This document shows, piece after piece, positions 35,669-44,181 of a DNA stretch of 64,000 bases. The stretch spans positions 868,001-932,000 of the forward strand of contig NZ_JAOTIK010000001.1 in assembly GCF_030116705.1 (NCBI RefSeq), in the 5' to 3' direction. The notes under the pieces are model-generated. The model saw only the letters and a program-made list of their open reading frames with translations. It searched no databases and had not been told where the DNA came from. This DNA comes from Streptomyces sp. ML-6. GTDB taxonomy: Bacteria; Actinomycetota; Actinomycetes; Streptomycetales; Streptomycetaceae. The position numbers and the translations under genes were made by a program. Each line of letters opens with the position of its first letter. Position 1 is the first letter of the stretch.

Positions 35669-35800
35669 TCAGGCAGGTACCCGGGGCCGTCCCCCACTGC
35701 GCGTGCACGCCCCTGGGCGGCGCAGGATTGCGACGCGTGGCGTACCGGTGCCGTCGACGGTGATGTCGGGCGCCTGGACGTCGTGGTTCGTGGTGGTCAT
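35669..35800 (-). pseudogene. Truncated ORF overlapping the MFS stop
   Basis: ATG 35800 overlaps the MFS stop in ATGA, which suggests a translationally coupled second gene. The frame reads MTTTNHDVQAPDITVDGTG and stops after 43 residues at 35669, next to the IS3 relic. The opening looks like a genuine N-terminus, so the gene was probably cut by insertion or deletion. Its family is not recognisable from this piece. Confidence 0.45.
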
Positions 35801-35836
35801 CGTCGGTAGGCGGTGGCGGCGACGGCAGGCAGCAGG
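35782..35836. repeat. Partner of the repeat at 31956
   Basis: Direct-repeat partner of 31956-32028, covering the last MFS codons and the start of the downstream ORF. The two copies flank a 3.75-kb block holding the OsmC, DoxX, ABM and LysR genes. Confidence 0.75.
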
Positions 35837-37062
35837 GCGAGGGAGAGCAGGCCGCCGGTGAGGGCGAGGGCGGGGTAGCTGGTGGCGGCGACCATGATGC
35901 CGGAGGCCATGCCGCCGGTGGCGCCGGCAATGGCGATGGAGACGTCGACCAGTCCTTGGGTCTTGGCACGGGTGGCGAGCGGGACGGTGTCGGTGATGAT
36001 CGCGGTGCCGGACACGAGACCGAAGTTCCAGCCCAGTCCCAGCAGGGCCAGGGCGAGGGCGAGGAGGACGACGGAGTCGCCGGGCGCGGCGGCGGCGAGG
36101 ATGCCGGCGGCAAGCAGGGTGAGACCGGAGGCGGCGGCGACCTTCATGGGGCCGTAGCGGTCGACGAGCCAGCCGGTGAGCGGTGAGGGCAGGTACATGG
36201 CGCCGATGTGAATGGCGATGACGAGCCCGGAGGCGGTGGTGCTGTGGCCATGGTCGTGCATGTGGACAGGGGTCATTGTCATGATCGCGACCATGACGAG
36301 CTGGGTGAGGACGGTGACGAGCGCGCCGAGGACCACGCCTCCGCGCCCTTCCCGCGTGTGCGCGGCCTCGGCGGTGGTCTCGGCGACGTCTGCTTCGGTG
36401 TCCTTCGCCTCGGTGAGAGTGCGGGCCAGGAGCAGCGGGTCGGGTCGCAGCCAGAGGACGAGGACGAGGGCGGCCAGGGCGTAGGCGGTTCCGGCGAGGA
36501 TGAAGGGGCCTGCGAGGTTCGGCATGCCGAGGGTTTCGGCGAGGTTCCCGAGGGGGGCGGTGAGGGTGGGGCCGGCGACGCCACCGAGGGTGGTGGCGAC
36601 CAGGACGGCGGAGACGGCCCGGGCCCGGTGGCCAGGGGCGGCGAGGTCGGCTCCGGCGTAGCGGGCCTGGAGGTTGGTGGCGGTGCCGGCGCCGTAGACG
36701 AAGAGAGCGATGAACAGCAGTACCGGGTTGTCGAGGACGGCGGCGATGATGACGCCGGCCGAGCCGATGGCTCCGGCGAGGTAGCCGGTCGCGAGGCCGG
36801 GGCGGCGACCGCGGGCCTGGGACATGCGGCCGACGGCGACGGCGGCGAGCGCGGATCCGGCGGTGAACAGGGCGCTGGGGAGTCCGGCAAGGCTGGTGGA
36901 GCCGAGCATGTCCTGGGCGAGCAAGGCGCCGACGGTGACGCCGGCGGCCAGACCTGCGCCAGAGAGGATCTGGGAGGCGACCAGAACGCGCAGAATCCGG
37001 GGCTGGGCCTGGGCGGGGTCGGGTATGGGGGCCATTGTGCTGGTGGGCGCGGTGCTGGTCAT
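35797..37062 (-). CDS. MFS transporter
   Basis: 421 residues with about 12 hydrophobic spans. RMSQARGRRPGLATGYLAGA is the loop-2/3 signature of the major facilitator family, and VDRYGPMKVAAASG its second-half equivalent. A central charged loop (LTEAKDTEADVAETTAEAAH) separates the halves. It is probably a proton-coupled drug or metabolite exporter. ATG 37062 has GGAAAGAGAC upstream, and longer starts are unsupported. The stop overlaps a truncated ORF. Confidence 0.88.
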   Translation of the reverse strand: MTSTAPTSTMAPIPDPAQAQPRILRVLVASQILSGAGLAAGVTVGALLAQDMLGSTSLAGLPSALFTAGSALAAVAVGRMSQARGRRPGLATGYLAGAIGSAGVIIAAVLDNPVLLFIALFVYGAGTATNLQARYAGADLAAPGHRARAVSAVLVATTLGGVAGPTLTAPLGNLAETLGMPNLAGPFILAGTAYALAALVLVLWLRPDPLLLARTLTEAKDTEADVAETTAEAAHTREGRGGVVLGALVTVLTQLVMVAIMTMTPVHMHDHGHSTTASGLVIAIHIGAMYLPSPLTGWLVDRYGPMKVAAASGLTLLAAGILAAAAPGDSVVLLALALALLGLGWNFGLVSGTAIITDTVPLATRAKTQGLVDVSIAIAGATGGMASGIMVAATSYPALALTGGLLSLALLPAVAATAYRR

Positions 37063-37202
37063 GTCTCTTTCCGGAGCGGTGGTGAACGATGTGGAAGCAG
37101 CGAAAGGCCCTGGCAAGCGCGGTGGTCTCGGCGGAGTGCGGGGCCGTCGTGTACCGACCCGGCGCCGGATGAACAGCGCTGCGGGGCGGATCGCGGGTTG
37201 TG

Positions 37203-37480
37203 TCAGCGGACGTCGAGGGCCCGTGCGAGGTCGGCGATCAGGTCGTTGGCGCCTTCGAGGCCGATGGACAAGCGGACCATGTTGTTGGGGATGCCCCGCT
37301 CGGTTTGCTCGGCCGGGCCCTGGCCGTGGTGGGCGGGGTGTCGGGCTGGGCGGCCAGGGACTCGACTCCGCCGCTGCTGGGTGCGATGGCGAACAGACAC
37401 GACCGGTCCCCCACCACGGCGGTCAGTTCGGCTTCTGTGTCCGGTACGGCCCTGGGCATGCCGCCGCCGTGCATCTCCCC
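37203..37480 (-). pseudogene. Trans-sulfuration PLP-enzyme C-terminal relic
   Basis: One minus frame reads CLFAIAPSSGGVESLAAQPD; after a frameshift another continues GIPNNMVRLSIGLEGANDLI and ADLARALDVR to a stop at 37203. Both fit the end of Cys/Met-metabolism PLP enzymes (pattern: LF-x-L-A-E-SLGGVESL, then GI-x-x-x-LVRLSVGLED-x-x-DLI-DL). The PLP lysine and the first three quarters are gone. Family members include cystathionine gamma-lyase and methionine gamma-lyase. Confidence 0.75.
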
Positions 37481-37529
37481 GTGCCCATGATCCGCTTCGG
37501 CTTGCCAGTGGCCGGTCCTGGACAGTTGA

Positions 37530-38010
37530 TGAGGGCCGTGTGGGTGTGCGGGGAGGCGGACGGCTACGGCCGCGACGGTGTCATTCCGCGTACGGACGGG
37601 GAGAGCGCGGGCGAGGAGGGAGACGGTGTGGAGTGCGATGGCCTGACAGCCGGGGTGACGTTCTCCGTGCCCGCACGCAGGCCCCGTTCCTGCCGCCGTG
37701 GACGAACCGGCTCCAGCCGGCCGCGTGCTCGATGGCCCGGGTGATCACGCGCGGGCGTTGCCGGTGGCCGGATGCGAGGACCGCGCCACCGAACGCGAGC
37801 AGGTCGCCCGCGGAGCCGGAAGGAGGGAAGACGGTCTCGCTCACCGATCAGGCCCGAGTCCCGGACGCGAGCCTCGGCGCATGCCCGCCCGGGTTCGGCG
37901 CTGCAAAGGTGGTTGCTGGTGGGGTTGTCGAAGAAGTCCGTCAGGTGCGGCCACATCGCCTCGGTCATCCGCAGGTCGCCGGGGGTGGTGGCGTTGCGAT
38001 CCAGGTACCC
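37530..38010 (-). pseudogene. Cysteine desulfurase relic with internal deletion
   Basis: The N-terminal part reads YLDRNATTPGDLRMTEAMWP then HLTDFFDNPTSNH, matching NifS/IscS (YLDHNATTP...GNPSS-x-H). After a frame change, FGGAVLASGHRQRPRVITRA and IEHA match the next block (ITQATEHPAVL). The sequence then jumps to FVHGG-x-RNG and RAGTENVTPAV, and in a third frame AIALHTVSLLARALPVR, the C-terminal part. The middle with the PLP lysine and catalytic Cys loop is deleted. It directly precedes the PLP-lyase relic in the same direction. Confidence 0.75.
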
Positions 38011-38060
38011 GGTCCCGTCCGGGAGTCCGGGGTGCGGTGGGAGCGTGCGGCCGGGGACGC

Positions 38061-38735
38061 TCACGTCAGCTCCGCCGCGTCGGCGGGCAGCTCGGACAGG
38101 CGCCACTCCAGCATGCCGTCGTTCAGGCGGATCGCGCGGTGGCCGCGGTCGGTCAGCAGCCGTACGGCGTCGTAGGCCAGGACGCAGTATTCGCCGCGGC
38201 AGTAGACGACGATCTCGGTGTCCTTGGGCAGTTCGTCGATGCGGTCGGCCAGTTCCTGGGCGGGGATGGAGAGCGCGCCGGGGATGTGTTCGGAGAGGTA
38301 TTCCTCTGTCGGCCGTACATCGAGCACGACGACGTCTCCTGCGGCAACGCGGGCGCGAAGCTCCTCATGGCTCATCGCACCCGTCGTGTCCTGGCCGAGG
38401 TAGGCGTCGCGCGCGGCGGGCACTGCAGCTTGGTGGCGTTCGGCGACCTTGCGCAGCAGGACGAACAGCTGGGCGACATCGTCACCGGCGAGCCGGTAGT
38501 GAATGCGCACGCCTTCACGCCGGGTCGCGACGAACCCAGCCTGCTTGAGCGTCTGCAGATGCGCCGACGCGGTGGTCAGGTTCAGCCCGGCCGTCTTCGC
38601 GAGCGCGTCCACAGTGCGCTCACCCTGGGCGAGCAGCTCCAGCAGCTCCAGACGCTTTCCGTTGGCCAGCGCCTTGCCACTGGCCGCGAACACGTCATAC
38701 AGCCTGGCCTTGGTAAAGCTCTTGGTGTTCCCCAT
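38061..38735 (-). CDS. ArsR-family regulator fused to rhodanese domain
   Basis: 224 residues. The winged-helix ArsR domain spans about 10-95 (LANGKRLELLELLAQGERTV, then TAGLNLTTASAHLQTLKQAG). The rhodanese domain spans about 120-215 with VVVLDVRPTEEYLSEHIPGA and the active-site loop CRGEYC, whose first Cys would carry persulfide. Such fusions sense sulfur compounds or oxidised sulfur. The two broken PLP enzymes immediately downstream fit a sulfur-metabolism operon. ATG 38735 has GGAGG 8 nt upstream; ATG 38750 has none. Confidence 0.9.
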   Translation of the reverse strand: MGNTKSFTKARLYDVFAASGKALANGKRLELLELLAQGERTVDALAKTAGLNLTTASAHLQTLKQAGFVATRREGVRIHYRLAGDDVAQLFVLLRKVAERHQAAVPAARDAYLGQDTTGAMSHEELRARVAAGDVVVLDVRPTEEYLSEHIPGALSIPAQELADRIDELPKDTEIVVYCRGEYCVLAYDAVRLLTDRGHRAIRLNDGMLEWRLSELPADAAELT

Positions 38736-38751
38736 CAGCCCATCCTCCATA

Positions 38752-38763
38752 AATCCATGGATT
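38752..38763. promoter_or_regulatory. Palindrome AATCCATGGATT before ArsR-rhodanese gene
   Basis: A perfect 12-bp palindrome 16 bp upstream of the chosen start, in an AT-rich patch unlike its surroundings. The position suits an autoregulatory ArsR operator overlapping the promoter. Confidence 0.6.
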
Positions 38764-39113
38764 ACTGTACTTGATGGTCCGCACGGCGACCATACGCCCC
38801 GTTCACGGCGCCGGCCCGCTCAGCTCCACCCCGGATGAGGACACTTTCGCCCACCGGCTCAAGGCGCACCTGCACACCTGCGCGGCCCACTGCGACCGCC
38901 TCGCCGGGCCGACCGGCGCGCCCCGCGGCACCCGGGTGCGGGGTGCCGTCCACCCTTCACCCATCCCCAGCCTGCCGTACGTGGCGCTGTTCACGGCGCG
39001 GGTGCCACCTTCACCGAGGTGGCCACGGCCGGAATCGGTGGGCCGGCGTCCCACATCGGAGCAGATCAGCACCTGGCGCACACAGGGGCGTGTGCACGCC
39101 GGAGCATGGCCGT
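38764..39113. other. 350-bp gap, no recognised gene
   Basis: It lies between the divergent-side promoter of the ArsR gene and the TetR stop. Near the right end a plus frame reads GAGATFTEVATAGIGGPASH and stops at 39121. This looks protein-like but matches no family I know, and the frame breaks upstream. It may be another gene relic. Confidence 0.35.
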
Positions 39114-39737
39114 CTACCCGTGATCGTCCGTGCCGTCGGCCCGCATGGAGCGGTCAAGGAGGCGGACGGCGAAGTCGATGGCGCGGTCCGCTCGCGCACG
39201 GTCCCCGGAGACGAGGAGATCGAGCTGCAGGCCCCGCACCTGCGCGAGGACAAGAGTGGACAGAGCGGAGGCGTCCTCGGGCGTCCAGCCGTCCGCGACA
39301 AGCCTGTTGGCGATGATCTCGATCCAGTCGTGGACGATCGACCGGGAGAGCTTCTCGTCCTCCCCCGACTCCTCCCCGTGATGGCCGACGAATTCGAAAA
39401 GCAGGAGGAACTGGCGCTGCTCCCGCGGTTCGCACAGCCGACGCCATACCGCCCTCACGAGTTCGGCCGTCGAGCGCGCCTCACGCAGTTCCACGTCCGA
39501 CACCAGCCATGCGGCCAGATCCGCGCGGACCTTCTCCGCGACGGCCAGGAGCAGCTCGTCCTTCGAGGAAAAGTGCCGTAGCAGTGTCGCGTGGGTGACA
39601 CCGAGCGCCTGCGCCACAGGGCGCAGGGACAGGCCACCGAGGCCGTGTTCAAGGACGTACTCGGTCGCCGCAGCCAGCAGCTCCGGCCGCCGATGCTGGA
39701 ACCGGAGGGAGCGTCCGTCGATGCGGGAAGAACTCAT
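39114..39737 (-). CDS. TetR-family regulator
   Basis: 207 residues. The N-terminal HTH (LLAAATEYVLEHGLGGLSLR, then ALGVTHATLLRHFSSKDELL) spans about 18-66, with a helical effector domain behind. ATG 39737 with GGAAGG upstream. It lies 35 bp from a 41-bp operator with perfect 18-bp arms and is divergent from the serine hydrolase at 39927, which it probably represses along with itself. Confidence 0.92.
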   Translation of the reverse strand: MSSSRIDGRSLRFQHRRPELLAAATEYVLEHGLGGLSLRPVAQALGVTHATLLRHFSSKDELLLAVAEKVRADLAAWLVSDVELREARSTAELVRAVWRRLCEPREQRQFLLLFEFVGHHGEESGEDEKLSRSIVHDWIEIIANRLVADGWTPEDASALSTLVLAQVRGLQLDLLVSGDRARADRAIDFAVRLLDRSMRADGTDDHG

Positions 39738-39771
39738 CGCCGCCTTCCGCCGTTCTGCTTGATCTGAAATT

Positions 39772-39812
39772 TAACAGTACCACTCGGTTGCCCTAACCGA
39801 GTGGTACTGTTA
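39772..39812. promoter_or_regulatory. Operator with perfect 18-bp arms
   Basis: TAACAGTACCACTCGGTT (39772-39789), spacer GCCCT, then its exact reverse complement (39795-39812). It lies between divergent TetR and serine-hydrolase genes, 34 bp upstream of the TetR start. The contents of each arm (CAGTACCACTCGG) suggest overlapping -35/-10 elements for both genes. A terminator is unlikely at a divergent promoter. Confidence 0.88.
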
Positions 39813-39926
39813 CTTTCTCGGCATCGCAGCCGGGCCGTCGGGCCCCCAGGACGAGCACACCCCCGCAATGGTGTCGGCCCGCTCCCCCTCTCCTTCCGGA
39901 CCCCTCGTTCCACTCGAAGGACGACA

Positions 39927-41084
39927 ATGACTGATCAGAAGCGCATGACCATGGCCGACCTCGGCCTCTTCACCGGCGCACCGCAGCACGAGCATTTCTG
40001 CCGGATGAAGGACCTCCTCGCCACCCGGGAGATGGCCCCCTCCGCACACCCTCACTTCTGGCCACGCGGTGAGACGACCCCCCTGCCCGAGACCTACGAG
40101 TACGACGGCACCGCACGGCCGACCGAAAAGTTCCTGGCCGACACCGACACGTCCGCACTGCTCGTTCTCGTCGACGGGGCCATCAGACACGAGAGCTACT
40201 TCCTGACCGGCGGCCCGGACGTTCAGTGGCTGTCCATGTCGGTCGCCAAGAGCTTCGTCTCCGCGCTCGTCGGCATAGCGGTCGACGAGGGGCACATCAC
40301 GAGCATCGCCGAGCCCATCAGCTCCTACGTGCCGTTGCAGCCCGGTTCCGCGTACGACGGTGTGTCCATCAGGGACGTGCTCCAGATGTCCTCCGGCGCC
40401 CGGTGGAACGAGGACTACAACGACCCGGCCTCCGACATCTTCCAGCTCACCGCCGCGACCATGGGCATCGGTGGCACGCTCGACGACTTCGTCGCCCGCA
40501 TGGTGCGCGAGAACGAGCCCGGCACCGTCTGCCGCTACAACTCCGGCGAGACGCAGGTGCTCGGCGCCCTGGTGGGCCGGGCCACCGGTCGCCCGGTCGC
40601 CGACTACATGAGCGAGAAACTGTGCGAGCCGCTCGGCATGACGTCGGCGGGATACTGGCTGCTGGACCCGGCCGGAAGGGAACTCGCCTTCGGAGGGCTC
40701 AACCTGACCGCCCATGACTTCGCCAGACTCGGGGAACTGTACCGCAACGGGGGTGTGTGGCAGGGCCGGCAGATCGTGCCCGCACAGTGGGTGCGCGACT
40801 CCATCACCGCGACCGCCCCGCATCTCCGCCCCGGCCGTCCTCTGATCGGCCGCAACCATGTCAACCTCGGCTACGGCTACCAGTGGTGGCTCCCGGCGGG
40901 AGACCGTGGTGAGTTCAGCGCGATCGGCGTCTACAACCAGTTCGTCTACGTCGATCCGGTCAGCCGGACCACCACCGTGAAGCTCTCCGCCAACCGCCGG
41001 TACGGGACGTCCCCGGACGAAGCCACCAACCGTGAGGTGGAGACCATCGCATTCCTGCGCACGATCGCCCGGCACAGCCACTGA
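39927..41084 (+). CDS. Beta-lactamase-fold serine hydrolase
   Basis: 385 residues of the class-C beta-lactamase/esterase superfamily. The nucleophile motif is S105-V-A-K108 (LSMSVAKSFVSALVG), and Y204 in YNSGETQ is the second catalytic residue. GYGYQWWLP and SAIGVYNQFVYVDP lie where the third motif is expected. There is no signal peptide, so it is cytosolic and more likely an esterase or amide hydrolase than a beta-lactamase. I chose ATG 39927 (GAAGGA upstream); the upstream extension is leader-like. Confidence 0.88.
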   Translation: MTDQKRMTMADLGLFTGAPQHEHFCRMKDLLATREMAPSAHPHFWPRGETTPLPETYEYDGTARPTEKFLADTDTSALLVLVDGAIRHESYFLTGGPDVQWLSMSVAKSFVSALVGIAVDEGHITSIAEPISSYVPLQPGSAYDGVSIRDVLQMSSGARWNEDYNDPASDIFQLTAATMGIGGTLDDFVARMVRENEPGTVCRYNSGETQVLGALVGRATGRPVADYMSEKLCEPLGMTSAGYWLLDPAGRELAFGGLNLTAHDFARLGELYRNGGVWQGRQIVPAQWVRDSITATAPHLRPGRPLIGRNHVNLGYGYQWWLPAGDRGEFSAIGVYNQFVYVDPVSRTTTVKLSANRRYGTSPDEATNREVETIAFLRTIARHSH

Positions 41085-41097
41085 CCTGTGATTGAAC

Positions 41098-41352
41098 GCG
41101 GGGTGAGCCGCCCCGGTCAGCCGGCAGCATCATCACCGGGTTCGGCACCCGGCTCAGCACTGTGCACCGGGACTCCTCAGTCGGCTCCCATGGTCCCAGC
41201 ACCGCGTCGATCAGTGCCCGGGTTCCGCACCCGACCAGCGCGGACAGCCGCATCACGAGAAAGCCGCAGACTCCGTTGCGGCCGACGGCCTGCCGCAGTA
41301 CGAGCGGTCGGCCTCGCTGTCCGCGACCAGGATGCCCGTGCTGTCCCATCCC
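41098..41352 (-). pseudogene. IS4-like transposase relic
   Basis: The minus strand reads WDSTGILVADSEADRSYCGR then PSAATESAAFS and a stop. A one-base shift continues LVMRLSALVGCGTRALIDAV, LGPWEPTEE and MMLPADRG. This matches the N-terminal half of the IS4 DDE core (pattern: DGT-x-LD-x-x-DT-x-AN...FP-x-x-R-x-V-x-L-x-ECGTHA-x-x-DA...LLADRGF), including the first catalytic Asp region (DST) and the second (AD-R). Broken and without ends. Confidence 0.7.
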
Positions 41353-41619
41353 CACGGAGCGATGAATCGCAATTCCTCATGGGCGGCCGATCGATGGAAG
41401 CCACAAGCGGCAGAAGGTTGCAAGCCACACCCGACGCCCCTGGCTGGAGAACCATACGAAGAGCTCGCCCTGTCCCGCAGACGGCGCAGGGAAGTCCGAG
41501 CGGATTCCCAGGTGCCGGAAGAATGCACGTTGCTGGAACGGCAAGAGCAATTGACCGCTTCAGTAAGGGAGTTGCAGCCTGATCCGGGTCAAGGCAAAAC
41601 GAATCCGAAAGGCTTCACA

Positions 41620-42081
41620 ATGGCTACCCATGAAGGCGCCGTGCCCGCACCGGACTCCGGTGACCGTGCGCCGGTCAACAACCGCGTCCACCACGTGGCA
41701 TCCGGCGAACTGGACGGTTACGCCGCCATCAGCGGAGGAAAGGTCGGCTCGAAGAAGCTCTGGATGGGCCTGGTGGAGAACCCGCCGCTGAGCTCGACGG
41801 ACAACCACCATCACGGCGATTCGGAGGCCGGCATCTACGTGGTCAGCGGCCACCCCGTGTTCGTCTACCACGACGGCACACAGGAGGTACGGCTCGCCGC
41901 CGGACCGGGCGACTTCTTCCTCGTCCCCCCGTTCGTTCCGCACCGGGAGGAGAACCCCGACCCGAACGAGCCCGCGGTCGTCGTGATCGCCCGGACCACC
42001 CAGGAGCCGTTCAAGGCCTCCGTGCCCGAGCTGTACCAGCTCAAGGCGACGAGCACCCAGTCGAGCCGGTCGACGTCGTAG
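41620..42081 (+). CDS. Single-domain cupin protein
   Basis: 153 residues. TDNHHHGDSEAGIYVVSGHP supplies the first cupin motif with three consecutive His plus Glu as likely metal ligands, and GPGDFFLVPPFVPHREENP supplies the second with the final His. It is a small metal-dependent dioxygenase, isomerase or sensor; its substrate is unknown. ATG 41620 is preceded by AAAGG. It follows the IS4 relic and is convergent with the permease gene across a hairpin terminator. Confidence 0.83.
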   Translation: MATHEGAVPAPDSGDRAPVNNRVHHVASGELDGYAAISGGKVGSKKLWMGLVENPPLSSTDNHHHGDSEAGIYVVSGHPVFVYHDGTQEVRLAAGPGDFFLVPPFVPHREENPDPNEPAVVVIARTTQEPFKASVPELYQLKATSTQSSRSTS

Positions 42082-42186
42082 GGGCCGAATCGACGAGGTC
42101 AACCATGGTCGGCAATGACCTGGAACGCTGATCCGCCTCGCCTGTGGCGATCACGGGGCGGGCGGCGGTGCCGCGTAGTCTCACCG

Positions 42187-42223
42187 CCCCACTGCGGCCC
42201 GTCCGCGACGGGCCGCAGTGGGG
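42187..42223. terminator. Bidirectional hairpin terminator
   Basis: Perfect 17-bp inverted repeat (42187-42203 and 42207-42223) with a 3-nt CGC loop between the convergent cupin (ends 42081) and permease (ends 42244) genes. Confidence 0.88.
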
Positions 42224-42243
42224 TGTGGTCGGGGCCCTCGGGT

Positions 42244-43665
42244 TCAGTGCGGTGCGGTCTCGTCGGGCCGGCCGGCCTCGGGGACGGAGGCGTCGCGGCG
42301 GGTGAACCATGTGACCGCCCACAGGACCACACCGATCAGCAGCAGAACCCCGGCGATGCGGTACTGGTCGGCAGGGCGTCCGGAGGACCAGGGCAGGACC
42401 AGGTGGACGCAGGCGACCGCCCCCACCACGGGCATCAGTCGGCCGGCCCGGAAGTGCGGTGCCTCGACCCGGTCCCGGCGCAGTACGAGGACTGCCACGT
42501 GGACTCCGGCGAAGACCATGAGCAGCAGCAGCGATGTCGTCCCGCCCAGCAGCGCCACGACCGGGCTGTCGGGGTTCAGTGAGACGAAGGTGATGAGGCC
42601 GAAGGCGATGACGGTGGTGAACAGGATCGCGGCCTGCGGGGTGCGTCGTGTGGCATGCACCCGGGAGAGGAAGGGCGGAAGCACTCCTTGCTCGGCCATG
42701 CCGTACAGCAGACGGCTGGCCATCAGCATGTTGATCAGCGCGGAGTTGGCCACGGCGAACATGGAGATGAAGGGCAGCATGTCGGAGATGGGGAAGTCGG
42801 GCGCGGCTGTCTGCACCACCGTGGCCAACGGGGTCTCGCTGGAGGCGAGTCGGCCGACGGGAACCACGGCAACGGCGCAGACGGAGATCAGAACGTAGAT
42901 CAGTCCGGTGATGCCCAGCCCGGTGAACATCATGCGGGGGAAGTTGCGCGCCGGGTCCTTCGTCTCCTCCGCCATGTTGACCGAGTCCTCGAAACCGATC
43001 ATGGCGAAAAAGGCCAGTGACGTCGCCGTACTCACCGCCAGGAACACGTTCTTGTCGGACGCGGTCTCGAAGGCGACGACACGGGAGAAGTCCGCGTTCC
43101 CACCCGCGATGAAGTAGCCGCTGATCAGGACGACGAGGAGGAGGCCCGCCAGCTCCACGGCCGTCAGCAGTACGTTGGCCTTGAGGCTCTCGCTGACACC
43201 CCGCAGGTTGACGATCAGCACCAGGCCCATGAAGCCGAGGGCGATCAGCAGGATGAGGCCGTCGCCCGCGTCGAGCCCGAAGCCGGTGACCAGGTTGGCC
43301 GCAAAGGCCCGCGAGGCCGCCGAAGCCGAGGTGATGCCGGAGCACATCACGGCGAAGCACACCAGAAAGGTCAGGAAGTGCTTGCCGAAGGCCTTGTGCA
43401 CGTAGAGGGCGGCACCGGCGGCCCGGGGGTACTTGGTGACCAGCTCCAGGTAGGAGAACGCGGTGATCAGCGCTACAGCGAACGCCACGACGAACGGCAG
43501 CCATGCCGCGCCCCCGACCTCTCCCGCGACCTGTCCGGTCAACGCGTAGATTCCGGTCCCGAGGATGTCGCCCACGATGAACAGCAACAACAACCTCGGA
43601 CCCATCACCCGTTTCAGTCCGGGCCGGTTCGTCCCGGACGAGCTCGGTAAATCTGTCGCGGACAT
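42244..43665 (-). CDS. APC-superfamily amino-acid permease
   Basis: 473 residues with about 12 membrane spans. LLLFIVGDILGTGIYALTGQ is the TM1 G-x-G-I substrate-binding turn, and SLAFFAMIGFEDSVNMAEET is the TM6/loop signature of APC transporters. LYGMAEQGVLPPFLSRVH is also diagnostic. It probably imports an amino acid or amine in symport with protons. ATG 43665 has AAGGAG 7 nt upstream. No metabolic partner genes are adjacent. Confidence 0.92.
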   Translation of the reverse strand: MSATDLPSSSGTNRPGLKRVMGPRLLLLFIVGDILGTGIYALTGQVAGEVGGAAWLPFVVAFAVALITAFSYLELVTKYPRAAGAALYVHKAFGKHFLTFLVCFAVMCSGITSASAASRAFAANLVTGFGLDAGDGLILLIALGFMGLVLIVNLRGVSESLKANVLLTAVELAGLLLVVLISGYFIAGGNADFSRVVAFETASDKNVFLAVSTATSLAFFAMIGFEDSVNMAEETKDPARNFPRMMFTGLGITGLIYVLISVCAVAVVPVGRLASSETPLATVVQTAAPDFPISDMLPFISMFAVANSALINMLMASRLLYGMAEQGVLPPFLSRVHATRRTPQAAILFTTVIAFGLITFVSLNPDSPVVALLGGTTSLLLLMVFAGVHVAVLVLRRDRVEAPHFRAGRLMPVVGAVACVHLVLPWSSGRPADQYRIAGVLLLIGVVLWAVTWFTRRDASVPEAGRPDETAPH

Positions 43666-44181
43666 GGAGTACTCCTTGAGGTGGTGACGGTCGTGGATCC
43701 AGCTGTCTGCCGCCTTGCGCCCTGGTCGATCTACCCCGATGCGTGAGGCGGGCATTCAACTGCTCGGCGACCGACTGGGTCGGGGGCTCCGTCGTCGCAG
43801 GCAGTCAGCAGGGGGACGTCGGCTGCGGTGAAGGACCGTGCTCCGAGCGGAGCCGGTGGAGGAGTTCCGGAAGAACGCTGAACTGTCCCAGCGGACTGTC
43901 GGGCCGGTTGTTCATGCTTGTGGGCTCCCCTTTGGTCGGCGGTCGGTTTCACCCCGGACAACGCCTCCGCTCCGCCGAGGACACCCAAGGCGTTCCGGCT
44001 TGGGGAGGGGACGTACCGGGCGGCCGGCGTTTTCTCCGGTCTTCTCGATGGCGGTGGTGGGCGGTGCTTTGTCCGTTGCGCCTTTTGTTGCCCGCCCGGC
44101 GGGCCCGCACCACCCCGTCCGGCCCGACCGCAGTCACGGCCCGGGGCCGGGTGTCAGAGGCAACTCCTAAAGTCCTGCCCC
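43666..44181. other. 516-bp gap, no supported gene
   Basis: It contains the promoters of the divergent permease and ankyrin genes. The plus frame leading into the ankyrin gene is open from 43918, but its composition is non-coding. No inverted repeat of note was found. Confidence 0.4.

Noticed and set aside
36208..38175. A 655-codon plus frame over MFS and the PLP relics
   Set aside because: Gly-rich shadow composition; the minus strand carries the MFS transporter and recognisable enzyme remnants.
39772..39812. The 18-bp-arm repeat as a terminator
   Set aside because: It lies between divergent start codons, where no transcript ends, so an operator fits better.
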